Of a stretch of 24,577 nt of DNA, positions 15,815 to 22,893 are shown piece after piece (the stretch's first letter is position 1; each line of letters starts with the position of its first letter). The notes beneath the pieces were generated by a model. It saw only the letters and a program-made list of their open reading frames with translations. It made no database searches and was not told where the DNA came from. Both the position numbers and the translations under genes were made by a program. The stretch is from an uncultured delta proteobacterium (GTDB lineage: Bacteria; Myxococcota_A; Bradymonadia; REDH01): assembly GCA_903912275.1 (NCBI GenBank), contig CAIWGR010000315.1:1-24577 (forward strand). The letters are read 5' to 3'.

Positions 15815-16864
15815 ATGACAGATCAGAACAGAGCAGGGCGTTGGGGAGAGTATCGGGTTGTGGCACCTGAGGGCTCGCTTCCGCAGGGCGCGCAGGTGCT
15901 GAACCCGGCTGGCCCCTGCCGGTCTGACGAGGTCGAGATTGCTGTCGAGCTGCTGAACATCGACTCGGCCTCGTTCCATCAGATCATGGGCGCCGTCGGC
16001 CGGGACGCGTCCGCCGTCGCCACCCACATCGCCTCCATCGTCGCCGCGCGCGGCAAGATGCAGAACCCTGTCACCGGCTCCGGTGGCATGCTCCTCGGCC
16101 GCGTCGTTGCGCTCGGCGATGGGTACGCGGGCCCGGTTCCGCTCCGAGTCGGAGATCGCATCGCCACGCTTGTCTCGCTCACGCTGACGCCGCTCCGACT
16201 CGATTCCATCCACGAGGTACGCCTCGGCTCCGAGCAGGTCGTGGTGGAGGGCCGCGCCTTCCTCCCGGCCTCGGCACCGCTGGTGGTGATGCCTGCCGAC
16301 CTCCCGGAGGCGCTCGCGCTTTCGGTCCTCGATGTGTGCGGCGCGCCCGCACAGACCGCGCGACTGGTTCGTGAGGGCATGCGGGTCGCCATTCTTGGCG
16401 CAGGCAAGAGCGGAACACTCTGCATGGCGCAGGCACGGCTCGCGCTCGGTCAGACGGGCCGGCTCGTCGCTGTGGATCGGTCGGTCGAGGTGCTGAGCGA
16501 GGCGCTCGCGGAGGGCGTCATCGACGCCGGTGACGCTGTCGACGCGAAGGATGCACTTGGCACTGCTCGACGCATCACGGAGTTGCTTGGCGGCGAGGCG
16601 GATGTGGTCATCAACACCGCCAATGTGGATGCCACCGAGATGGCAGCCATCCTCTCCGTGCGAGAGGGCGGGACGGTCTACTTCTTCAACATGGCCACCA
16701 GCTTCGCGCGGGCGGCACTCGGGGCGGAAGGCGTCGGCAAGGATGCAAACCTGATGGTCGGAAACGGCTATGCTGTGGGCCACGCTGAGCTTGCGCTCGA
16801 CCTGGTTCGCTCCTCCGCCTTCGTGCGCCGGAAGTTCGAGCGTGCGCTGAGCTCCAACCCGTGA
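15815..16864 (+). CDS. kdd: L-erythro-3,5-diaminohexanoate dehydrogenase
   Basis: This 349-residue Rossmann-type dehydrogenase resembles Kdd, which oxidatively deaminates 3,5-diaminohexanoate to 3-keto-5-aminohexanoate, the substrate of Kce. The characteristic stretch is SFHQIMGAVGRD followed by HIASIVAARGKMQNPVTGSGGML. The dinucleotide site LGAGKSG lies at about 194-200. Late in the protein VINTANVDATEM and YFFNMATSFARAALGAEG match the family. Length is as expected. AAGGAG sits ten bases and GAGAGG two bases before the ATG. It is in an operon with CoA and peptidoglycan genes, about 5.7 kb from kal-kce, and its stop overlaps the murF-alr GTG by 4 bases. Confidence 0.92.
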   Translation: MTDQNRAGRWGEYRVVAPEGSLPQGAQVLNPAGPCRSDEVEIAVELLNIDSASFHQIMGAVGRDASAVATHIASIVAARGKMQNPVTGSGGMLLGRVVALGDGYAGPVPLRVGDRIATLVSLTLTPLRLDSIHEVRLGSEQVVVEGRAFLPASAPLVVMPADLPEALALSVLDVCGAPAQTARLVREGMRVAILGAGKSGTLCMAQARLALGQTGRLVAVDRSVEVLSEALAEGVIDAGDAVDAKDALGTARRITELLGGEADVVINTANVDATEMAAILSVREGGTVYFFNMATSFARAALGAEGVGKDANLMVGNGYAVGHAELALDLVRSSAFVRRKFERALSSNP

Positions 16865-19281
16865 TTTGGCCCGCGACAGCGGCGCAGATCGCAGCTTGGA
16901 CAGGCGGTGAGCTGGTAGGAGATGGCGCGCGGGTTTGCGAACGGGCCATCATCGATACCCGTCGCGGCGTTCGTGAGGGAGACCTCTTCGTCGCACTGCA
17001 GGCGCAGCGAGATGGCGATGCCTTTGTGCGGATCGCTCTCGACACGGGGGCTGCGGTCGCACTCTGCAGCAAGCTCCCCTCCGTGCGGCGTGCGGACGAC
17101 GCATTCGTTGTCGTAGCTGACACGACGGCCGCGATTCAGGCGCTCGCAGGCATCGCCCGGAGCCGGTTCACCGGCCCGGTCGTCGCGATCACAGGAAGCA
17201 ACGGCAAGACCACCACCAAGGAGATGCTGGTATGCGCGCTCTCCGACGCGCTCCGCGTCACGGGGACGCCACTCGGCTACAATTCGCAGGTCGGTGTCGC
17301 CCAGTCGCTGCTGGGACTCGACCCGGGCGCCGATGTCGCAATCATCGAATGCGGCATCTCCCAGCCAGGCGAGATGCAGCGGCTGCAGCGGATGGTTCGG
17401 CCCACCATGGGCATCTGGACCAATGTGGGGTCGGCTCACCTCGAGGGGCTCATCAGCCGCGAGGGAATCGCGGCCGAGAAGGTGCAGCTCTTCGCCGAGA
17501 TGTTGGCCGGCGAGAAACTCTTTGTGCCGCAGGCGGAGTCGCTCGCCCTGCTCTCGGCTGCTCCGCTTGCCTGCGACGTTGTCGAGGTCGAACCGGCCCG
17601 CGCGACACAGCTCCTGACGGCGAATTGGGCTGCAAACTGGGTCCTCCGAACCGACGCAGCGCTGGCAATCACCTGTGCGTTGGCGCTGGGCGTCTCGCAG
17701 GAGGAGGCAACACTCGGGTTGTCGCGCTGGCAGCCATCGCCGGGTCGTCTCGAGTGGAGCTCCACCGCCCGCGGACTTGTGGTCATCAACGATGCCTACA
17801 CTGCCGATCCCGAGAGCGTTGCGGCTGCTCTCCGTTTCCTTCAGCAGGAGCGCACCGCGGGCCGTTCCATTGCCGTCCTCGGTGGCATGGCGCAGCTCGG
17901 AAAGGCCTCGCTTCGCGCGCACCGCGAGGTGGGCGCGTTGGTCGCTCGGCTCGGTGTCGACAGGCTCATCGGTGTTGGCGATGGTGGCGCAGAGATTGTT
18001 GCTGCGGCGCTGGAGTCAGGCATGGCTGCGAGTGCCGTCGTCACGACTGCCGACGCGGCCTCAGCGGCCAAACTGCTCGAACACTGGGCACAGCCCGGCG
18101 ACAGGGTCCTGCTCAAGGGGAGTCGGCCCGCGCGCCTCGAGACCGTTGCCGCCGAGCTCCTCGACGCGGTGTCGAGCACGCTGCTGCACGTCGACATCGA
18201 TGCGATCGTGGAGAACTACCGACGGCTTCGCGTTGCTGCCGGCGGCGTCTCGGTGATGCCGGTCGTCAAGTCCTATGGCTACGGGGTCGACTCCGTCCGT
18301 ATTGCCCAGGCGCTTGAGCGCGTAGGCGCCAGCTGCTTCTGCGTCGCCTTCCCCGATGAAGGCATCGCCCTCCGCGCCCGGGGAATCACCGCCGCGATTC
18401 TTGTGCAGAATGTGCTCCCCCACGAGATGGGCAAACTCCTGCGCGAGAACCTCAGCGCGGAGCTCGGAACCATGACCACGATGCGCGAACTGGAGGCAGC
18501 TGCGGCGCAGCAGCAGACGGTCGCCCGCGTCCACATCAAGTTCGATACCGGCATGGGCCGCGTCGGATTTCTGCCTGCCGAACTCGAACAGGTTCTCGCC
18601 TTTGTGCAGCAAAGCAGATCGCTCGAGGTGGTCGGACTCATGACACATCTCGCCTCATCGGACGAGCCGGCGCGCGACAACGAGACCCGCGCGCAACTCG
18701 CTGCCTTTGACCGCATCGTAACGACCTTCGCCAAGGCCGGCATCTCGCCACGCTGGGTGCACGCGGCCAATACTGCCGGTGCCGTCCGGTTCCCCGACTC
18801 GCGCTACTCCGGCGTTCGTGCCGGTATCGGGCTCTTCGGCTTTGCACCAAGCGCAGCGACGGTAGGTCTTCAGCGGGCGCTCCGGCTCGTCACCCGCCTC
18901 GTCTCCGTCAAGGAGCTCCCCGCAGAACACGGCGTGGGTTACGGCCATACCTACTCCACGGGTCCCACCCCGCAGCGCATCGCAGTTGCTGCGCTTGGCT
19001 ACAACGACGGCTACCCGCGATCGCTCTCCAACCGCGGCTGGATGTCGATCCGGGGCGAGCGCTGCCCTGTCGTAGGAAGGGTCTGCATGGATGTGACCAT
19101 GCTCGATGTCACCCACCTCGATCCGCCGCCTCGTGCCGGAGATGAGGTGGTCGTCTTCGGCGCAGGCCACGGCGAGCCAGACCTCGAAGCGCTCGCAGAA
19201 CTCGCAGACACCATCAGCTACGAACTCCTCACCCGCGTCTCGCCGCGGGTGCGCCGCATCTTCCACGCCTCGGCTGGCTAA
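16861..19281 (+). CDS. murF-alr: bifunctional MurF ligase / alanine racemase
   Basis: This 806-residue fusion joins two steps of D-Ala-D-Ala use. Residues 1 to about 435 are MurF, the UDP-MurNAc-tripeptide:D-Ala-D-Ala ligase: P-loop ITGSNGKTTTKE (Lys116), GYNSQVGVAQSLL, then EWSSTARGLVVINDAYTADP and LGGMAQLG. From about 440 an alanine racemase follows almost without linker. Its PLP lysine is Lys470 in VVKSYGYG, the catalytic Tyr694 lies in GVGYGHTY, and GYNDGYPRSL and GRVCMDVTMLDV complete the signature. Both active sites look intact. Such fusions are known in Bacteroidetes. It starts with GTG overlapping the kdd stop and ends tail-to-tail over the protease stop codon on the other strand. Confidence 0.95.
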   Translation: MIWPATAAQIAAWTGGELVGDGARVCERAIIDTRRGVREGDLFVALQAQRDGDAFVRIALDTGAAVALCSKLPSVRRADDAFVVVADTTAAIQALAGIARSRFTGPVVAITGSNGKTTTKEMLVCALSDALRVTGTPLGYNSQVGVAQSLLGLDPGADVAIIECGISQPGEMQRLQRMVRPTMGIWTNVGSAHLEGLISREGIAAEKVQLFAEMLAGEKLFVPQAESLALLSAAPLACDVVEVEPARATQLLTANWAANWVLRTDAALAITCALALGVSQEEATLGLSRWQPSPGRLEWSSTARGLVVINDAYTADPESVAAALRFLQQERTAGRSIAVLGGMAQLGKASLRAHREVGALVARLGVDRLIGVGDGGAEIVAAALESGMAASAVVTTADAASAAKLLEHWAQPGDRVLLKGSRPARLETVAAELLDAVSSTLLHVDIDAIVENYRRLRVAAGGVSVMPVVKSYGYGVDSVRIAQALERVGASCFCVAFPDEGIALRARGITAAILVQNVLPHEMGKLLRENLSAELGTMTTMRELEAAAAQQQTVARVHIKFDTGMGRVGFLPAELEQVLAFVQQSRSLEVVGLMTHLASSDEPARDNETRAQLAAFDRIVTTFAKAGISPRWVHAANTAGAVRFPDSRYSGVRAGIGLFGFAPSAATVGLQRALRLVTRLVSVKELPAEHGVGYGHTYSTGPTPQRIAVAALGYNDGYPRSLSNRGWMSIRGERCPVVGRVCMDVTMLDVTHLDPPPRAGDEVVVFGAGHGEPDLEALAELADTISYELLTRVSPRVRRIFHASAG

Positions 19282-21185
19282 GCCTCGCGCAGCGGGAGCG
19301 GCAGCTGGAAGATGATTGCGATGGCGCGCACCAGGTCGGCCTCTTCGGGTGCAATCGTGCCATCACTTACCGCCGCAGCGGCGAGCGCCTCGAGCACGCC
19401 CTGACGAATGGCTGTGGAAGCGCGCGCCAATGCTCGTATCGCAACGGTCAGCGCCTCGTCTTCGAGCACCGCCCGGCCGCGCAGCGAGACCGTCGCCTCG
19501 ACCTCCGACGGTAGCCCCTTCACAGCGTCTCGGAAGGCCGAGCCAGCCGCTGTGCCCGTGCCGCCTAGGTGGGCCATGGCAGAGAGCAGCACCTCGATGT
19601 GGGTGGTGACTGCACGATAGGCCACATACTGCATGCGCCGTGCTGCTGCCCCATCGACGGCGGCGCCAAGATGCTCGTGGAGCACCTCTCGGAGCGCCAC
19701 CTCGAACGGCGTCAGTCGCTGGTCAGCAAGCATTGCCGCGTTGGCGATGCGAAGCAGCATGGATGCCTGCGTCGCGCCAAGCTGCCGAAGTGGCCCGCAG
19801 GCAAGCTGAACCAGTGTGAGCCGCGCTGCCGGCGTCATACGCGCGTAGTGGGGTGCAAGCCGCCGTGCCTCCGCGAGCAGCGCCGGCGTTACCTCAAAGT
19901 CGGCTCCCGCCGCGCTCTCGGCGGCCGTCAGATCGCTCGCCAGAACGACGACGGCAGCGGCGCCGAGCGGGTGGGTCGCAGCCTCGCGCAGCACTGGCGA
20001 GATATCCTCCAAGCGAATGCGGGCCAGGGCCACATGTTGAGATGCCACCCCATCTTCGCGGCGCAGCAGTGCAGCAGCAGACACGCGACCTTGGCTGCTT
20101 CCGCCGCCCGAAAGGCCGGCGATTGCGCCCCGCTCAGGCCCATCTTCCTCGAGCCGCTCGGTCGTATCGAAGGTGCCATCAAACGCAGGGTCGAGCCGGC
20201 GGATGCGCTCCGCCAGGGGCGGGTGGGTGGCAAGCAGGCTGCCGAAGGCCGCGTGGGCCTGCGCCTGCCCGAAGAAGAGGTGGCTCAGCTCGGTGGCCTG
20301 GGACGCCTTCACGCGGGACCCGGCATCGAGGCCACCGATCTTCTTCAACGCGTTGGCGATGCCCGAGGGGTCGCGGGTAAACTGTACGGCCGAAGCGTCA
20401 GCCAGATATTCGCGCTGGCGCGAGATGGCAGCACGGATCAGGTGGCCGAAAGCGATTCCTGCTGCCCCGATCACCAGCATCGCGATACCGATCATCAGCA
20501 TCGGGGCCGCGTTGTCGCGCCTGCGACTGCGACTGCGGAACATCATACCTGTGTGCACGCTGCTGGCGAGCAGCCACCGCCCGATGCCGGCGATGGCCTC
20601 GATGCCGGCGACTGCCGCGATGAGCCGGATCGAGATGCGCATGTCGCCGTTGAGGATGTGGCTGAACTCGTGCGCCATCACCCCCTGCAGTTCGGCACGG
20701 TTGAGGGTGCGGAGGCCGCCTCGCGTCACCGCAACCGCCGCATCGTTCACCGAGTAGCCCGCAGCAAAGGCGTTGATGCCCTCCTCCTCGTCGAGCACGT
20801 AGACCAGCGGAAGCGGCACGCCTGAGGCGATCGACATCTCCTCGACCACATTCAGCAGCTTCCGCTCGTAGGGATCGCGCGTTTCAGCGGTGATGAGCTT
20901 CCCACCCACCGACTCTGCAACCGCACGGCCACCGGACGACAGCGCGGCATGCTTGAGGAGTGCTCCAAGCCCGATGGTGCCCAGCGCGGTGCAGGCCGCA
21001 ATGAAAGCAGTCTTACCGTCCCACCAGATCCGACTGCCGGGATGCGCGGGATCGGCCGGAAGCGTGAAGACCCCTACGAGGGCGTAAAGGCTGACCGCAA
21101 CGGCAGCCACCGCCACGACGAAGAGCCAGATGAGGGTTCGCGTCTGCCGTCTCGCCTGCGACTGATGTTCCGCAAAGTTCCTCAT
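19278..21185 (-). CDS. HtpX-like M48 zinc metalloprotease with long C-terminal extension
   Basis: This 635-residue membrane protease has hydrophobic segments at about 17-40 and 57-78, and further ones around 190-250. The M48 zinc motif HEFSH is at 172-176, the third ligand Glu259 lies in QREYLADAS, and THPPLAERIRRLDP closes the domain. This peptidase half, to about residue 330, is HtpX-like. Another 300 residues follow, ending in a helical TerB-like stretch (VSDGTIAPEEADLVRAIA). This longer form typically accompanies LemA, as here, 21 bases downstream of it. A role in membrane protein quality control is inferred from the family. AAGGAG lies 11 bases before the ATG. Its stop codon overlaps that of murF-alr. 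Confidence 0.9.
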   Translation of the reverse strand: MRNFAEHQSQARRQTRTLIWLFVVAVAAVAVSLYALVGVFTLPADPAHPGSRIWWDGKTAFIAACTALGTIGLGALLKHAALSSGGRAVAESVGGKLITAETRDPYERKLLNVVEEMSIASGVPLPLVYVLDEEEGINAFAAGYSVNDAAVAVTRGGLRTLNRAELQGVMAHEFSHILNGDMRISIRLIAAVAGIEAIAGIGRWLLASSVHTGMMFRSRSRRRDNAAPMLMIGIAMLVIGAAGIAFGHLIRAAISRQREYLADASAVQFTRDPSGIANALKKIGGLDAGSRVKASQATELSHLFFGQAQAHAAFGSLLATHPPLAERIRRLDPAFDGTFDTTERLEEDGPERGAIAGLSGGGSSQGRVSAAALLRREDGVASQHVALARIRLEDISPVLREAATHPLGAAAVVVLASDLTAAESAAGADFEVTPALLAEARRLAPHYARMTPAARLTLVQLACGPLRQLGATQASMLLRIANAAMLADQRLTPFEVALREVLHEHLGAAVDGAAARRMQYVAYRAVTTHIEVLLSAMAHLGGTGTAAGSAFRDAVKGLPSEVEATVSLRGRAVLEDEALTVAIRALARASTAIRQGVLEALAAAAVSDGTIAPEEADLVRAIAIIFQLPLPLREA

Positions 21186-21206
21186 TCGGCGCGATGCTCC
21201 TTGTCG

Positions 21207-21809
21207 TCAGTTGAAACTGACCCGCGGCGCGTTCTTCACCTCCGGCTGGGTCTCCTCGAGGAGCGACGCAGCCTGGAACTGGAACATGGAGGCGATCACG
21301 CTCGAGGGGAACTTCTCTCGGGCGTTGTTGTAGTCTGTCACGCCGTCATTGAAGGCTTGGCGGGCAAAGGCGATCCGGTTCTCGGTGCTGGTCAGCTCTT
21401 CGGAGAGCTGCATCATGTTCGCGTTGGCCTTGAGCTCGGGATAGGCCTCCGAGACCACCATGAGGCGGGAGAGTGTGCCGCCGAGCGACGACTCGGCGGA
21501 CTGCAGCTGCCGCATCGCCTGCGCGTCCCCTGGTGCTCCGTTGGCGCGGGAGGCCGCCGCGACGGCCTGATTGCGCGCCGCGATCACGGCCTCCAGTGTC
21601 TCGCGCTCGTGGCTCATGTAGCCCTTCGCCGTCTCGACCAGGTTGGGAATGAGGTCGTATCGGCGCCGAAGCTGCACATCGATCTGGCTGAAGCCGTTCC
21701 GGAACCTGTTCCGGCGCTCGACGAGGCCGTTGTAGATCCCGATGGCGACCATCGCGAGCAGCACGAAGCAGACGGCGGTGACAACAGCGACAATAACGGC
21801 GGTGCTCAT
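21207..21809 (-). CDS. lemA: LemA family protein
   Basis: This 200-residue protein has an N-terminal membrane segment (AVIVAVVTAVCFVLLAMVAI) and then the LemA coiled helical domain: NGLVERRNRFRNGFSQIDVQ, RRRYDLIPNLVETAKGYM, and a second half with ENRIAFARQAFNDGVTDYNN. LemA proteins are membrane-anchored helical bundles often encoded with HtpX-like proteases; their precise role is unsettled. The ATG at 21809 was chosen because it directly precedes the membrane segment, while a longer frame above it is Pro/Arg-rich and unlike the family. GGAAAG lies seven bases upstream. Confidence 0.92.
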   Translation of the reverse strand: MSTAVIVAVVTAVCFVLLAMVAIGIYNGLVERRNRFRNGFSQIDVQLRRRYDLIPNLVETAKGYMSHERETLEAVIAARNQAVAAASRANGAPGDAQAMRQLQSAESSLGGTLSRLMVVSEAYPELKANANMMQLSEELTSTENRIAFARQAFNDGVTDYNNAREKFPSSVIASMFQFQAASLLEETQPEVKNAPRVSFN

Positions 21810-21840
21810 GGCGGGCTTTCCGAAGAAGGTGAGAACCGTG

Positions 21841-21868
21841 AGTCTAGGCCCTTTCGTGGCCCGCGCAA
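21841..21868 (-). promoter_or_regulatory. possible promoter for lemA and the protease gene
   Basis: On the minus strand TTGCGC (21868-21863) is followed after 16 bases by TAGACT (21846-21841), which matches four of six -10 positions. The leader would be about 25 bases. The remainder of the 281-base divergent region (21810-22090) contains a perfect TTGACA at 21980-21985 facing tonB without a good -10, and an ATTCGAAT palindrome at 22032-22039. Confidence 0.35.
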
Positions 21869-22090
21869 CTTGCACCCAGCCAACACGACCAGGTCGCGGT
21901 CTCTGAGGCAGCTGCGGGCGAAGGGACGCAGCCGGAAGTGGCTGCCCGAGGGTGGCGGACTTGTTGCAGATGCGGCTCGTTGACACGGCTATGTGCGTTC
22001 TCTGTCACATGGCAAAAGTATCGGAGGCCATATTCGAATTGGTTGTTTGCCCTCCAAACGGCTTCAGCCGACGGGGTACCGGTGGATTTT

Positions 22091-22867
22091 ATGAGTGAAA
22101 ATTCACGCATTCGTTCGGTGGGTTCGGCCTACCTGCCCATGCAGGAAGAGCGATCCTCGCGGCGCGCGGTACTCTGGTTCTTCGGCGTCGTAGCCTCCGT
22201 GGCGCTCCACGCCCTCGTCTTCGGGGCAGGTCAGTTTGCCACGACGGGGCGGATGACGCGGGCGCCTGAGTTCATCGCATTCGACTCGACCTTTACCGAC
22301 CCGCCAGACGCACCGGTCAAAGAGGAGGCCAAGAAGGAGCCCGAGCCGGAGCCCCTGCCGCCCGAGCCTGTCGCCGCGAAGGAGGCCGAACCGGAGCCGG
22401 AGCCGGAGCCCGCTGCCGAAGTCCCGCCGGATTCCGGCCCGGACATGGGTGCCGTGGAGGGCGGCAGCGGCCCCGGCATGGCAAGCGGCAATGGGCAAGG
22501 TGCTGCACCGCCGCCGCCGCCGCCGCCAAAGCTTGCAACCAGCACTCCCAAACCGGCACCAAAGCCGCGGCGTGGTCCGGTGAGACTCGATCAGGCGGGT
22601 ACGCCACCCAAGGCCATCAAACAGGAGCCCAAGATGGGCTACCCGCGCGCCTTTCGCGAGAAGGCCATCAGCGGCCTCGTCGTCGTACAGTGCATCATCA
22701 CAGAGAAGGGCAAGGTGCGCGCCTGCCGCGCGAAAGATGGTCCCCCGGAGCTGGCCGAATATGCCATCTCGATCATTCGAGACTGGGAGTATGAGCCGGC
22801 CAAAGACCACGGCGGGAAGCCGATTGCCGTTGCCTTCACCTGGCGCTTCCCCTTCCGGCTCGCCTGA
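22091..22867 (+). CDS. tonB: energy transducer TonB
   Basis: This 258-residue TonB passes proton-motive force from ExbBD to outer-membrane receptors. One membrane helix near 26-46 contains the S-x3-H motif (Ser36, His40) needed for contact with ExbD/ExbB. A long periplasmic spacer follows, with Glu-Pro runs (EPEPEPLPPEP and EPEPEPEP), a Gly-rich stretch, a run of seven Pro and a Lys-Pro part. The C-terminal TonB domain (about 175-258) shows YPRAFREKAISGLVVVQCII and the terminal WEYEPAK and FTWRFPF strands. GGTGG lies five bases before the ATG at 22091; the frame above it is not TonB-like. The receptor gene begins 26 bases downstream, so the two are probably an operon. Confidence 0.93.
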   Translation: MSENSRIRSVGSAYLPMQEERSSRRAVLWFFGVVASVALHALVFGAGQFATTGRMTRAPEFIAFDSTFTDPPDAPVKEEAKKEPEPEPLPPEPVAAKEAEPEPEPEPAAEVPPDSGPDMGAVEGGSGPGMASGNGQGAAPPPPPPPKLATSTPKPAPKPRRGPVRLDQAGTPPKAIKQEPKMGYPRAFREKAISGLVVVQCIITEKGKVRACRAKDGPPELAEYAISIIRDWEYEPAKDHGGKPIAVAFTWRFPFRLA

Positions 22868-22893
22868 TTTTTCGTATTGGCTGAGGGTCACTG

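Noticed and set aside
14789..16783. A 664-codon minus-strand open frame opposite the glycosylase and kdd
   Set aside because: Composition is Arg/His/Gly-rich with no recognisable domain, while both plus-strand genes have clear motifs and coupled starts.
21991..22010. ATGTG-N10-CACAT as a CRP-type site before tonB
   Set aside because: The CRP site needs TGTGA-N6-TCACA; the spacing here is two bases too long and one half lacks the terminal A.
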